DNA from: Micromussa lordhowensis
Lineage: Eukaryota > Cnidaria > Anthozoa > Scleractinia > Lobophylliidae
Direction: 5' to 3'
Length of the DNA: 64,000 nt
Assembly (NCBI GenBank): GCA_964020085.1
Contig: OZ026606.1
Location: 18,883,306 to 18,947,305 of the forward strand
Shown: positions 47,532 through 59,461 of the stretch, one piece after another
Numbering within the stretch: the stretch's first letter is position 1
Layout: each line of letters begins with the position of its first letter
Made by a program: the position numbers and the translations under genes
Notes under the pieces: model-generated
The model's input: the letters and a program-made list of their open reading frames with translations, nothing else
Database searches by the model: none
Told to the model about the DNA's origin: nothing

Positions 47532-47562
<31 letters not shown>

Positions 47563-50500
47563 CCGTTTACTCTTTAGTTTTTGTTTTGATTGAGAAGATA
47601 TATCTGTCAAGCACTCAAGACAATGTTTCATCGGCTATTCAAACACCTCGAATTTCGTCAAAATACTCCGCTGTGCGTCGTATTTTCAACTTTCTTCTCG
47701 GTGTTTGGATATCCCGATGAAACACTGTCTCTCGTGTTTGATATATTATAACTAAGTCAATATATTTACAAATTTAGTTTTAACCTAGTGCTCGCTGTTA
47801 ATTATCTCTTCCATATTTTGACTAGAGCAACCCCCTTTTTTGTGGTTACTTTGAGGTATGCTTGGATACTAAAGAGATATAAATAATCACTTGAATCGGA
47901 ACTCAGGGTGAAGCAGTCCTGAACGCTATAGCTCGGTCTGCCTCTGCGAGTATTTGACTAGTAAAGCCGCCAAACCTGGTGGAAATATAATCTGCGAAGC
48001 TTTATCACCCAATCTAGGTGAAGTAGAGTTCCAAGTCATTTTATACTCCCGGCAAACCAAGATAAGCTTCTCCAGTATAAATCAGTTGGGCTAGAAGGTA
48101 GAGTTTGTCTCTACGTGGTAGAATGACTAGGTCGTCTTTGTCGTTCAGTTGTTTTATATGGAAAACACGAGCGTCTTCGTTGACTTCTTGAGTGAAAATT
48201 ACATTAATTCAGCGATATCATTTTTTTGTGTTATTTTTCCTAACAGGCTAAAATGTGCTGAATGGGCGAATATATTTAGTATATATTCTATATATTGCAA
48301 TAAACAAAAATTCTACTCAAAAGTGTATTTTGAAAGTAAACGCTATGTATATTTTACATTTTAAAACTTAATTAGATACCTTGGTAAAGTAGTTTTTGTT
48401 ATCGCTTATTTTCTTATTGAAACGTGTTTTTGTGCTTTTCCGTTTTGTTAGCGACTCCCAATACAACGACTGTTTACACCAAACATGACGACATCGCTCA
48501 TTTCACGTGCACAGCACGTGCCCAGGCATCCATTACATGGAAAAGAGAGAGAACAGACCTGGGGAACAGTGACCTCGGAGTAGAGATGCTATCAACGACA
48601 AATGGCGACATTTTGGAAAGCCATTTATTTATTGCCATCACAAATGACGATTTACGAGGGAAATATACATGTATGTCAAGCGACGAACCTGATGTGACCC
48701 TTCAAGCTTTTATTATTGGAAGTAAGAGAGTACATCAATTACACTCTTTTCTTATAAGAATATTGTTTTTTCCGGCCGAGGCTGGATATTCGTATTTTTC
48801 TGCCGATTTTAGGGTGAAATATTTTTGTGAATATTCTTAGATTATAGCGTCTGGCATTTCTGTTTTGGAATGTATTTGGTGTCTGGGTGATGTTAAAGTA
48901 ATTCTGGATCCAGCCTGCAGGGCAGTCATTAAAGCCTGTTATTTTTTTCTCCATCTTCTCAGCGGTGCGGAATCCTGAATCCTTCAATCTTATTGGCTAA
49001 TTGCGCGCGCTCCAGCGGTCCATATTTTCCCATCCGCACCCCGAGTTACGGACCGCTCCGAAATTTCCAACTGAAGAAACGTTTCAAGCTTTTTGTAACA
49101 GCGTAAAAGTGTTGTAAACAATGTAAAATGTAAACGTTTTGGGCAGAATCAAACAGTTATGGATTCCGATAACTAGAGCTATCATAGCGAAAGTGACGAG
49201 GAAAACGTCCTTAAAGAAAACAAAACTTTTAGAAACACAAGCAGTCCCGAAGAAAAAACATAAACACATTATTTGCCGTCCTTGATCGGTCCGTATTGGG
49301 AAAAACTGTGCCCTTGGTCTTGAGTACGGCCCGAGGCCGCACTCAAGACCAAGGGCACAGTTTTTCCCAATACGGACCTCCCGGACGGCAAATAACATAT
49401 ATAAATGTTGCACATGACTTCTTGCAGAAATGTTATTAGCATCGTACATACGGCTATTCTTTTTAGAATCTCAGCCTCGGATTTATTCTTAAAATTTCCG
49501 CTAATTTCAGCCTCGATATTCTTACATAACATATTCTTCACTATAAAAAGAGTGTATTTCTCTTCTAGTAGTAGCATTTGTCTAAAATTTGTTTCCTCCT
49601 CTATATTTTTAGCTACAGAAATTCAAATTCTCTTATCTAAATGAAAGTTAACGTCCTGCTATAGAAGCACAAGTTGTTTTGTGTGCGTGGCCTGAGATTT
49701 TTTCCACCACTTATAAAGAGGTTCCAACTCTAAAACAACACATTAATTGACACTGACTTTTCTTCGGCTCCCGCTGTGGACGTCTTTAGGCTGAACACCC
49801 TAAGATGTACCATATCTACTTTTGTAACCCCTAAAAGGTACCACGAGCAAGTCCGTCTTTTTTATCTGGGAGTACCCCCCGGGGATTTATAGCTCTATTG
49901 TCAGACACGTAATCGCTTCCGTTCCGCAACAAAACAAACTCCTGTCCTGTCATTGCGCTGATCAGTTTTTTTTTTACTGCTTTTTTCTTCAGATGATCCC
50001 GCTCGCGAGGGAATGCTGACGCCTGAAGAATACTGGGCCATTATTTTGTCCTTGGCTATAAGCTTGTTTCTCGCGATTTCCCTGGCGTTTTTCTTATGGC
50101 GTGGAAACCGGAGAATCAAGAAAGCTCGTGAAGAGGCGAAGGTGCAGAGGACCACACAGAGATCCAGGAACAATCATGAAGGGGCTCAGGTAGGTAATGT
50201 GATTCTCCAGTTAGCCCTTAAAAAGAATGTGCCTATAACTTTCGTTTCGTGAAATCTTTGCATGGAATTAGGAAAAATGCCGCAAAAATTTTTGCAATTG
50301 ATTAAAACCCAAATTTTTTATGAATTTTTAAAGTGAGCGTTCTTTGTAGTACGACCGAGCAAAGCGGAGAATGGGACCAGTGACGTCATTCCAGGCCTCC
50401 GCTCGCATCGCTTCGGTTATTGTCCTTATATTACGGGTTCGGTGTTTTCAGCGTTTATTATTTTAATGAAAGAACGTTTATTCAACTCAAAAAATACGTA

Positions 50501-52399
50501 ATAATCACATCAATTGATAATGTCGTCCAGCGATAGTAGCTTTGACTCAAGCTCGGAATTCCGGGGCCGCAGAAACGGAGGTAGAATACGACTTAGAAGT
50601 CGAGGTGTGATCAAACGCGAGCGAACAAGGAGAAAACTAAGATGATGATGAACCAGAAGATGCCTACGTATCAAGTGACTCCGATTCATGAACCAGGTCT
50701 GCTGCTTGCGGTCTTGCTTCTGTAGCAATCAGTACAAAGGTTGAAAAAGTGGCCAGCTCCCTGCTTCGACTTGCGAGCTTCGAACGTTGTGTATACACAA
50801 ATTTCCGGACTTTCCAAAGCGTCTTTCTTTCTCTGAATAAAGGGAAACGTAGTAAATTGTTTTAGAGGAATGCACTATTGACAACCAGGTGGCGGTTTAT
50901 ACAAATGCAAAGTAAGTGAAAGAAACATGTTTACGACGAAATGCAAATGTAGCACGATCGAAACCTGCTCATAACATATGAATGCATATTTTGTTGTCAC
51001 CTTCGCTTGCTTTCAGTTGGTTTACTTGCCATCGGTACGCGGATCGTTGGGAAGACACAAATCCCAATACCACTTCCGCAACCTTCTCTGAAAATAAATC
51101 ATTGCTAAATCAGAAAACATAATCGAGTAATCTTCATCCAGGAAGTGTTTCGAACACACCGTCAAATATTTCGTGGGTTCCCAACGAGCACGCTTACGAC
51201 CACGCTTAAGTCGACCCGCTTCTTTCTTCTTTTGCGCTTCTCCGTGTCATCAGTCCCGTTAAAAGGAATTGGATGAAGGGATATGCCTTTCCCTTGTTTG
51301 GCCTGTTGTTGCATCCGAAAACAACGCATTTATCCGGCATTTTCTTTCTTGCAATCGAAGCAAAGACTGTCCTAAACAAGAAGGCGATTAAAGGCCTGGA
51401 ATGACGTCACAAAACCCGCTATACCCAGACTTCTTTAAGCGATTCTGCTTCTCGGTCTTGTTTTGAAAAAGTGCGCTTTTTACGATCTTTAAAAATTCAT
51501 AAAAAATTCGGGTTTTAACCAATTGCAAAAATTTTTGCGGCAGTTTTCGTAATTCCAGACAAAGATTTCACGAAGCGAAAAACATTTTTAGGGGTTATAG
51601 GCACTTTGAACTCTGTGCTGAGAGCAGATCCTGTTCGATGTTTTAAAGGAGATCAGTCACCATATTTTTAATTAGTATATACCACACAAGTGAATAGTAC
51701 TTTTCGCGCACGCTGATTGGCTAGCTCGGAGGTGGTTAGCCAAGTACTATTTACTTCCGAGCAGCCGAAGAAAAACAAAATGGCTTCCTGTTTCGCTTAA
51801 TAGAGTTAGAATAATAATATAGTTACTCTTTGGTCCACTACTTATTCAGCTTGTGTGGTATATACTAAAACAATTATTCACCTCAGTGTCGGTGAAAGTG
51901 GTGGATAATTGTTAATTATCTCGGCCACGTGCAAAATTACCTTAAAATTAAAGGAAATAACCTCGGCCAGGACTGGAGACGGCTCTAACCGTCCGACTAC
52001 TTTGAAAAAACTGAACTATAGATTTCGAGAAGCTAGTCTTTCTTTCACTTAGTCTGCTGAGCGTGTCTCAGCGAAATTAAAGGAGGACTACCCATAGTCT
52101 GAAACTGAACTGATGCTGAAAAAGGACAATTAGCTATCGATGGCTGCGTTTCATATTTGGATTTCTTTTAGGAAAACTTTGCTGTAGAGGAAGAAGTTCT
52201 AGAGACTGGAGGAAACAGCACCTTGAAGAAAGAAACAGAAGATAAAAACAAAGAGAAGAAAACGACCGAAAATGGAAATAACAACGAGCCCGAGCAGGAA
52301 TCTCCCTTGGACATGAATATAAATATTAAGACTGAAGCTGTCATCGAGTCTCCTCCTATAAATGAGAAAAAGGGCGTGGTAAGCAGCACGCAATTTTGA
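46632..52399 (+). CDS. Gene A: single-Ig-domain type I membrane protein, 4 exons
   Basis: Exons 46632-46740, 48452-48721, 49993-50189 and 52172-52399 are in phase and total 804 nt (267 aa). Residues 1-20 form a signal peptide (VLGILIFFCMTYGFTA). RLRR at 29-32 fits a furin-type site. One Ig domain follows, with C56, W66 (ITWKRE), then Y108 and C110 in DLRGKYTC. One N-glycosylation sequon is at N40. The TM helix is about 140-163 (WAIILSLAISLFLAISLAFF), then basic RGNRRIKKAREEAK and a ~100-residue Lys/Glu/Asn-rich tail without tyrosine, so no ITAM/ITIM. The tail ends TQF, a possible PDZ ligand. The last exon also contains a donor-like GTG|GTAAGC at 52378, so a longer isoform is possible. The family is unnamed; an adhesion/recognition role is inferred. 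Confidence 0.75.
47600..47745. repeat. Foldback repeat in gene A intron 1
   Basis: AATGTTTCATCGGC and TTCAAACACC at the left are inverted at GGTGTTTGGATAT and CCGATGAAACACT at the right. Confidence 0.65.
49269..49395. repeat. ~127-bp near-perfect hairpin in gene A intron 2
   Basis: TTATTTGCCGTCC, GGTCCGTATTGGGAAAAACT and GTGCCCTTGGTCTTGAGT at the left recur inverted at the right, separated by about 18 bp around GGCCCGAGGCCG. Confidence 0.9.
50229..51604. mobile_element. ~1.4-kb long-TIR element with decayed THAP gene (gene A intron 3)
   Basis: GTGCCTATAAC at 50229 is inverted at GTTATAGGCAC ending 51604. Imperfect arms of about 180 bp share CGTGAAATCTTTG, GCCGCAAAAATTTTTGCAAT, TTTTTTATGAATTTTTAAAG and GTGACGTCATTCCAGGCCT in the opposite sense. 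The interior has a THAP-like relic on the minus strand (51022-51340) and a short Ser/Arg-rich frame on the plus strand (50519-50641). THAP domains are the DNA-binding heads of P-element-type transposases and related mobile genes. Confidence 0.7.
51022..51340 (-). pseudogene. Frameshifted THAP zinc-finger domain
   Basis: The minus-strand ATG at 51340 starts MPDKCVVFGCNN...AYPF, the N-terminal C-x4-C half of a C2CH THAP finger. After a shift of frame the second half reads ARWEPTKYLTVCSKHFLDED, with the invariant W and the C-x2-H pair (CSKHF). The first frame stops at about 51206 and the second runs to a stop at 51022. The finger is thus split by at least one indel and would not be made as such. 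Domain call from the metal-ligand spacing and the W/HF landmarks. Confidence 0.65.
51673..51867. repeat. 195-bp TIR MITE
   Basis: TAGTATATACCACACAAG at 51673 is exactly inverted at CTTGTGTGGTATATACTA ending 51867. Inner AGTACTTTTCG/AAGTACTATTT words add a second stem. Confidence 0.85.
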
Positions 52400-52589
52400 A
52401 AATTTAGCGTCATAGGCGTTATCACGCGTTATCACGAGCGTATAGCTAAGCCCCGGTTTAGACTCGTTTGAATCAAAGTGGAACAATCATGGTCTCTTGC
52501 TGGAATTAACAGGTGCGCAACCCTAAATTAAAGTTTCTTTCAGACCATGTTAAAAACTTTAAGTTAATTGAACGAAGTTAACAAAGAAA

Positions 52590-53390
52590 AAAGAAACGTA
52601 TGTATTAACGTCTCTGTATTAAGCGGCCACTCTCTATTAAGCGGCCAGTTTTTAAAGTCTCGATTTTTCGCTCATACAAACGCTGTATTTGTTGCCTGTA
52701 TTAGGCGGCCACCTCTGTCACCCTGCAGCAGTCCTGTTTTTGTCTTTCTTTGTTATTTTTACCTGTATTAAGCGGCCACCCTTGAACGGAAACTAAGCTG
52801 CATGTCATTTTTGGCTGCATTTTATTGTGTTTAAAATGCGATCCATCATCACTGTAAAGAAATAACACGTACAAAGCTACTTTAAGCTGATAATCGACCG
52901 TTTAGTATCGTTAACGTTTTCCAAATGTGCGCAGTGTGCTGAAGTACAGTACCATATCACGAAAGCAAAAAATTGTTCGTGTTGAATATGCTTCACTTTG
53001 AACTTTGTTTTAAGTATCGATCGCTTAAAAGAGTATTGATTGTCCTATTGTTTCCTTGCATTAAGTGTTTTTGTATGATACGCCATTAAAATTGACATTA
53101 GACCACGCCCAGTGAGTATTTTTAATGCGGGGGTAAACATGAATAGGAGTAAAATTTGAAGAAATATTAAAAGGAAATTGGATTAAGATGGGTTGGAAAC
53201 ACTACCAGACAGTTGACCCCCGCAACAGAGAGCCCCAGATTTAGTGTCGCTTGAAACGTGACCGATATATTGGCAGAAAGGCCGTGTTAAGCGACGTCAA
53301 AACAGCCTTCATGTGTACCCCCGCGTTAAGCGGCCAGTTCCTCAAGTCTCGACGGGGGTCGTTATATAAAGGTTCGACTGTATGCGACCC
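52590..53390. repeat. Element with repeated TTAAGCGGCCAC words
   Basis: TTAAGCGGCCA recurs near 52618, 52635, 52767 and 53324 (TTAGGCGGCCAC near 52703). AAGCGGCCAGTT plus AAGTCTCGA occurs near 52641 and again near 53332 in the same orientation. The right end reads TTATATAAAGGTTCGACTG. No matching left terminus was found, so it may be truncated. Confidence 0.55.
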
Positions 53391-53877
53391 TTTGTTGAAG
53401 TTTTCATGCATTTGAAACAGGGACAGGACTTCCTTATGAAGAGAGGATTCTGGAGGCATCTCTTTCCCTGTGCCATACTTTATTCGTATAAATTGGGATT
53501 TTGCAACAGATTCTTATGATATAGTTAATAAATTCGGAATGATAAATTGAGCTTTAGGGGTGGTTTATGGCTTGTATGAAAAATAGGTATGCCATTGCAT
53601 ACATGCATACTAGTGCTAGCTAGATGTTTCTATGCATCTTGAATTGTTGCAGTAATCAGCAATGTCTTCTTTAGGGCCACTGGCCGTGAGAGATTGTTTC
53701 AGTTTGTTGCCAAAAAGCCTTATAGTGTTACGTTTGGGATGAATTGATTGTCAGCAGTGGGGATTTGTAACATATTGACGCATTGCAATTGTAAGAGAGT
53801 ACATAAGCAACAAACATTGGAATGTAAAACACAACACTTTTATTATCTTTTAAGGAAACATATGCATAGTTTGCATT

Positions 53878-54190
53878 ATTATTCATTCAAAATATTTCCC
53901 CGTTTCTGATTGATTAAAACCACACGCATAATTTACCATAACCGGCTGCTGTTCACCAAATTTGGAAAGAATTTTCGACATATCAAATCAATGACGTCAA
54001 AAGTGCAGCCCGCTTCAGATTATTGAACCGATGACGTCAAAATGACGTCAAAAGTGCAGCCCGCTGCAGATTATTGAACCGTTGACCGAGAAAACCTGGG
54101 GACGATATTATGTTATTTTTAGTGAGCGAAAAAAAAGAGCGAAATGGCGAAACTCCTTTAAGAACGGGGAAATATTTTGAATGAATAATA
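53878..54190. repeat. TIR element with internal CRE-like tandem repeat
   Basis: TATTATTCATTCAAAATATT plus TCCCCGTT at the left is inverted at AACGGGGAAATATTTTGAAT plus GAATAATA at the right. Inside, TGACGTCAAAAGTGCAGCCC is present twice about 50 bp apart, each followed by CAGATTATTGAACCG, with a third TGACGTCA between. Confidence 0.8.
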
Positions 54191-54687
54191 AAGCAATTAT
54201 TGAATTCGGCTTTCGCGGGATATGAAGAATTCTGCAGAACAAGGAGGGTGTTATCCACGGAGGCCGAAGGCCGAGGTGGATAATAAGAAACGAAACGAAA
54301 AATGGTTGTTCTACTGCAAATTTTTAGTTCAGTGTAAAAGCTTATAAGGCAAGCAAACTGCTACAGCTCAATATCAACTGGCCATATGGAACTAATGTGA
54401 GTACATAAACACGTTATAACTTTAAACGTCAGTAGTTGTAACATAACAATTGTATTCAACACAAACTTCTGAAACAGACCTTTTCAGTTAGTTCTGTTCA
54501 CGTAAAAAACAAAAGTGCTATCGAACAAAAACCAAGAAGAATGAGATCTGAGTTCAAAGCTAACCGAGATTATCATTGTAACTCTATTATAAAATGTCGT
54601 CAGTCAAAAGTTTCTGAATGAATTCACGAAGAACAAGCTAAGTGGAACAGTTAACTGAACCTAACATGTTTTGATTCCCAAACGGGG

Positions 54688-54745
54688 CTCAATTCTCCCT
54701 AAAAGGTATATTGAGGGCTCAATTCTTCCTAAAAGGTATTGATCG
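54688..54745. repeat. 31-bp tandem duplication
   Basis: GGGCTCAATTCTCCCTAAAA plus GGTAT is followed by GGGCTCAATTCTTCCTAAAA plus GGTAT. Confidence 0.85.
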
Positions 54746-55319
54746 AACACTTGAAAGCATCTTGTAAAGCCTTTCTGACTCGCCGCGCGACTGACCCGTA
54801 CTTCGAAAATTGTGGCAAATTATGAACCTAATTTTCATCATAAAGGCAACAAAAAAGCTTCACTCACTAAATTCAGTTGTATCACCATCCACGAACACTT
54901 GGGTTTAACAAAGCACATATGGTCGAAACCACCGAGGGATTCGTCGATTCACAGTAGTCGTTTCGTTCTTGAATTTAATTTATCTCGACTGTTCTTCGCT
55001 CTTTTATCCTTGAATGGGACAAGTCTTTTCGTTTTCGATTGCTCACGACTATCATCGATTTTGTAACACATTCCTGTGTTATTTTCTTTGCCATTAATGT
55101 TATAGGTCTTGAAATGTAAACCTGACTATAGCCCGTTAGATGTGTGACGTCATATTTTGTGGTATATGAAGTATTTTTCGATTTTTTGTTTCACTCTTCC
55201 ACAGGTGTCTACGTGCTAAAGCACTAGACACCAAAAACAACAACAACCCAAAAATTATCGACTTTACGTGATATTGAAAGCAATGCAAACACTAAACATC
55301 GATTTCCATATAATCGCTT

Positions 55320-55506
55320 AGGGTGCGTTCCTTTAAGATTATCTGGATCAGGATCAGTGATCCAAGATCACTTGGATCATGGTTCATCAACGGAACAGAT
55401 AAATCCGTGACCAGAGTGGATTCATCGGTTCCTTTGATGCACCATGATTCGAGTGATCTTGGATCACTGATCCTAATTCAGATCACACCAAAGGAAAGCA
55501 ACCTTA
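55320..55506. repeat. 187-bp TIR MITE with GATC-rich arms
   Basis: GGATCAGTGATCCAAGATCA in the left arm is inverted at TGATCTTGGATCACTGATCC in the right. Outer ends GGGTGCGTTCCTTT and AAAGGAAAGCAACC are imperfectly inverted, with TTA on both sides as a possible target duplication. Confidence 0.8.
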
Positions 55507-55599
55507 GCTACTGTAGCTTCGATAGTTGCCATGGCATCGTTTGTCCATGTGATCGCTAAAATCGTAGAGACAGACTCGCAGCTATCTCTACGATGGCCG

Positions 55600-55695
55600 A
55601 GAGTGGCATATGATCGAAACTATCGCTGAAATTTTTTTGCAGCGTGGCCGAGTGGCATATGATCGAAACTATCGCTGAAATTTTTTTGCAGCGAT
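55600..55695. repeat. 49-bp tandem duplication
   Basis: GAGTGGCATATGATCGAAAC followed by TATCGCTGAAATTTTTTTGC occurs at 55601 and again at 55650. Confidence 0.85.
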
Positions 55696-55855
55696 CATGA
55701 TATGGAAACCAGTCTCGCAGTAAGGAATTCTGTAGTAGTACTATCCACGAAAGAGGGTAGGATAGGATCTAATGTCCCTCAACTGGTCTTATCAACGTAT
55801 GCGCTAAGCAATAATAGACCCTTTTTAGCCTGAGCAGTCCCGAGCGGTCTGTTGT

Positions 55856-56725
55856 CAGTGAAACCTGTATTAAGCGGACCCCACATTAAGCGGACACCCT
55901 CTATTAAGTGGACACCAGCTCGAGTCCCTAAACTTTCTTCCCACATTTACTGTAAAATAAACCTGCGTTCAGCGGACACCTCTGTTAGCGGACGCGGACA
56001 CCAATATTAAGCCAGTTTGTTGCACAAAACCTGCAATAAGCGGACACTTCAAGGGCTTTTTACTTCTAAAAGCTCAGCTCAGACACCTTTAAAATTGTTC
56101 AGCGATGTCGTTTTACATGTAAGCTAAGTAGATTGTTCCAGATTGATGTATTGACTGTCTGGACATTATGCTAAGAGCTGTCTTTGATCGTACACCGTGT
56201 TACAAAGGGTTAATAATTAACTATTATTGCTGAACCTGTTTAGAGCGGACACCCTGTATTAAGGCGGGGGTCCACCTGAAAGCCGTATTTTGGCTTGGTA
56301 TTATGTTCTTAATGCAAATATCTCGTTTACGTTTCAAGCAATCAAGAATCTGTTCACTCATTACACACATCTATGTTTTGCGCCGTTTTGTAAATTTTTT
56401 GGTGATTTTTAGGTTTATTTGGAGACAGATAGTTTTTCTCAAAGGATTAGTAAAATTTATGGAAATAGGAAATTTTGAAGATTTGGTGTTGTTTTAAAAT
56501 TAGAGTTTGAAGTTAAAAATTGATAGATACACACCAAACAGTTGCCTAACAACCCGAGTGCCATTGTGGGGTCGGGCAACTGTCTGGTGGTGTTCCATAA
56601 CCTTTTCTCCCCCTTTCAATCTCTCTTTAAACTTCCTCAAATTTCACTTTAATTCAGGTAAACCCCCACCTTAAGCGGACACTAGTGAGGGTCCCAACGG
56701 TGTCCGCTTAATACAGGTTTCACTG
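55856..56725. mobile_element. Non-autonomous TIR transposon with subterminal TTAAGCGGACACC repeats
   Basis: CAGTGAAACCTGTATTAAGC at the left end is exactly inverted at GCTTAATACAGGTTTCACTG at the right (ending 56725). AAGCGGACAC-like words occur about nine times in the interior, most near the ends, as in elements whose transposase binds subterminal repeats. A hairpin at about 56531-56594 (ACACCAAACAGTTGCC / GGCAACTGTCTGGTGGTGT) lies inside. No transposase frame. Confidence 0.8.
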
Positions 56726-56726
56726 T

Positions 56727-57089
56727 ATTAAAATTCAGCCTAAAACAATAGACCTCAGTACGAAGCTCTGGGGAATAATTAAAGGAGCTGCGTCACGGTT
56801 AAACGGTTTGAAAAGTTTAGCCTAAATTTCTCAATTGTGTTGTTTGTAATCCGTGTCAATCTTCTCCATCCTTAACCATCCTTGTTCCTTTATGGCTTAT
56901 TATTATCTCTTTAGTATTTTTCTATCTTTGTAAAGTATTATTTTCGGGTTTCCTCGAATTTAGAGGTAATTTGGTCGATGGTAGAAATAACTCAAAATAC
57001 CGTGACGTAGCCCCTTTAAGTACAGAGTTTGTGGGGTTTATTCCCCAGAGGCTCGTGATGAGGTCTATTGTGTTAGGCTGAATCTTAAT
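56727..57089. repeat. TIR element abutting the previous one and hosting a nested MITE
   Basis: The left arm (ATTAAAATTCAGCCTAA, CAATAGACCTC, CTCTGGGGAATAA) is mirrored by the right arm (TTATTCCCCAGAG, GAGGTCTATTG, TTAGGCTGAATCTTAAT). The TAAAGGAG MITE sits inside. A fragment of this family (AATAAACCCCACAAACTCTG) is also at about 10386-10440. Confidence 0.8.
56780..57018. repeat. TAAAGGAG-TIR MITE, copy 2 (nested)
   Basis: TAAAGGAGCTGCGTCACGG and CCGTGACGTAGCCCCTTTA are inverted ends. The interior matches 24101-24333 in order. Confidence 0.85.
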
Positions 57090-57933
57090 ATATCGAAATA
57101 GGTCTATTGGTTTTGCATCAACTTCGCTACATGATTGGCTTAAAAAGCTCACGCCACTTTCACGCCACAGAAGTAAAACCAAAACCAATCGTGGCCCACT
57201 CATGATGTTCTCTTGCGTGACGACTCTGAATTTTCTCATGATTGATGCTAATAAACTGTCTCTTAATGACTTCATTGCGACAGATCTGTTGCTGCACGCA
57301 AATTAGAGGGAAAATACACGCATTTCTGAATGCGCCGGTGGTCGGTTTTAAGGCATTAAAATTATCTTGTCGTTGTCCCGTTAAGCTCTCTACGTAGGTA
57401 TCACGGCCTTGCTTCATTTTGTTCCTATTTTTGGCTGATCAGATCATTTACAGATCCTACGTATACCAGCAGTATTTTCGCTTGCGGTCCTTTACATCAT
57501 TTTACTTATTAAAATTAGGATGAATTGCTGATCCTTTTGTTTGCCTAGTTACGACTTTGGGTTATGAACACGAAGTCGTCAAAGCAGCATTATAATTTAT
57601 AAACTGCATCATATTCACCCCGGTACGGTGCGACGATGGAAATTTAAAATTTCAAGTGTACTTTTTCTCTCTGTCATCCAAACTTGAACAGAGAAAGTAA
57701 GCCTACTGTTATGAAATTTATGAATATTCAATTTCTTTGTGTAGCTTTCAAAATTGAGCAGTGAAGTGTTGCAAATGAACCACAATGACATATACATAAT
57801 ATGCGTGATTTTGAAGTGGTCCATTGATTTTTGTTCACTGCGCAAGAGTTCAGAAACACAAAAGTAGTTTTTAAAACCGTCTGGTGCTCAAGATCTCTCA
57901 AGGCTGAAACCGTCAACAGACGTTGTCTTAAAA

Positions 57934-59428
57934 ATGCATTTTTCAAGAGTTGTAATCGCTATTTCTTGCCTTTTGCTGCAGATCATTCCTGAAGTTTCGT
58001 GCGGTAAGTTTAGCAAGAAGTTGTTTCGGTTTAATTTGTTATGGACTGATTCGTGCTAAGACATTTCTTCTACTTGGCATCTTGCTTGCAATCACATCGT
58101 CTCCTGCATTCGCTTTGCATGTAAATTATGCTCGTTGTTAAATAACTTCTCCTGTAATTCCGAAACTACGACAAAGTTTACAAAGTTCTTCGACAACAAA
58201 GTTCATAAAGTTCTTGAGCATTAATTTCTCATGTTCGCTCAACAGTTTGCGCGTCGAATGATATCTTTTGAATTTTTTCTGAACGTTTTTGCAATACAAA
58301 GGACCTTTGTGCTTGAATAACGGCAGATAAATTTATAATTGGCTTGGAAAAGTATGTTGACTTGTTGTGGAAAGGGTTCCTCCACTCGCCGTCTGGATCA
58401 TCGGAGGGTCTATTACCTCGTATACGTCATATTTAGTAGGGGAACCTCTCTACTAACTGATGTATACGTTAACTTGCATACATTCCCTAGAGGAGCGAAA
58501 GAATTTGCTGACTTTCATGAGGCCATAAATTATCAAACAACCACTTCTTGTTAAGCACGTTGGTCTCGAATTCGCAGAAATTCGTTTTTCATTTGTTCTG
58601 ATTGTAAATGGCCTTACAAAAGATTGACTACAGTTTTAGAGAATCTACTGAGGCCTTTTACTGGCTTGAGACTTGAAAAGAAACTTGAACATTCATTCTA
58701 AATTGAAATTCCACTGACATAGCAAACAAAAGGATCTCTCAGCGTTTCATACCTCAAGTAAACAGAACCAGCGGACCGCAAGATTTCCTAAAAAACTGGC
58801 ATATTGAACGTATATTACGTATAAAAACCAACCACCTTGGTTAAGTTATTATTTTAAAGTAATAACAAAACTTTTAATTGACAGCTGGAGATCTTGGCAC
58901 TGCAGATTACATTGCTATCGCTGTGTCCTTGGGACTAACTGTTCTGATATTGGCTGCGGTAGTTTTCTTCTTGTGGCGTGCCCGAAACCGGTTAGAAGTG
59001 GGTACAAGCAGCAGGAAGGGACAAGTTAGTACTAAGTTTCCTAAAGCCACTTTTAATATTAAAATTTAAAAAGATATTTGTTAACATGATAGTTCTATAA
59101 CCGTTGTTCTTCCAGTCCGAATGAAGAACGTCAAGAGTATTAAAATTAAGAAAAGCTACTTTTGAATTATGATTTTGATTTAATAACTCTATATTTTGTT
59201 TCATGATTTTACATGTATTATAAAAATAAACGTACTGTTTTGTCGTGGGATATATACAGTGATCCCATAAATGGTACTTTCTTTTATTACTATGTCAAAA
59301 CACAGGCTATAATATAGCTCTGTACTTTATCTTGCGAAAAAAAACGATACAACTTTGAGGCTAAATTATGTAACTATTACACGAATTTTCTGATAAAAGG
59401 ATTAATAATACACATGAAAAAATTACTC

Positions 59429-59461
<33 letters not shown>

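Noticed and set aside
49084..49449. 121-codon minus-strand frame in gene A intron 2
   Set aside because: Overlaps the hairpin element at 49269-49395, and the translated part across the hairpin is not protein-like.
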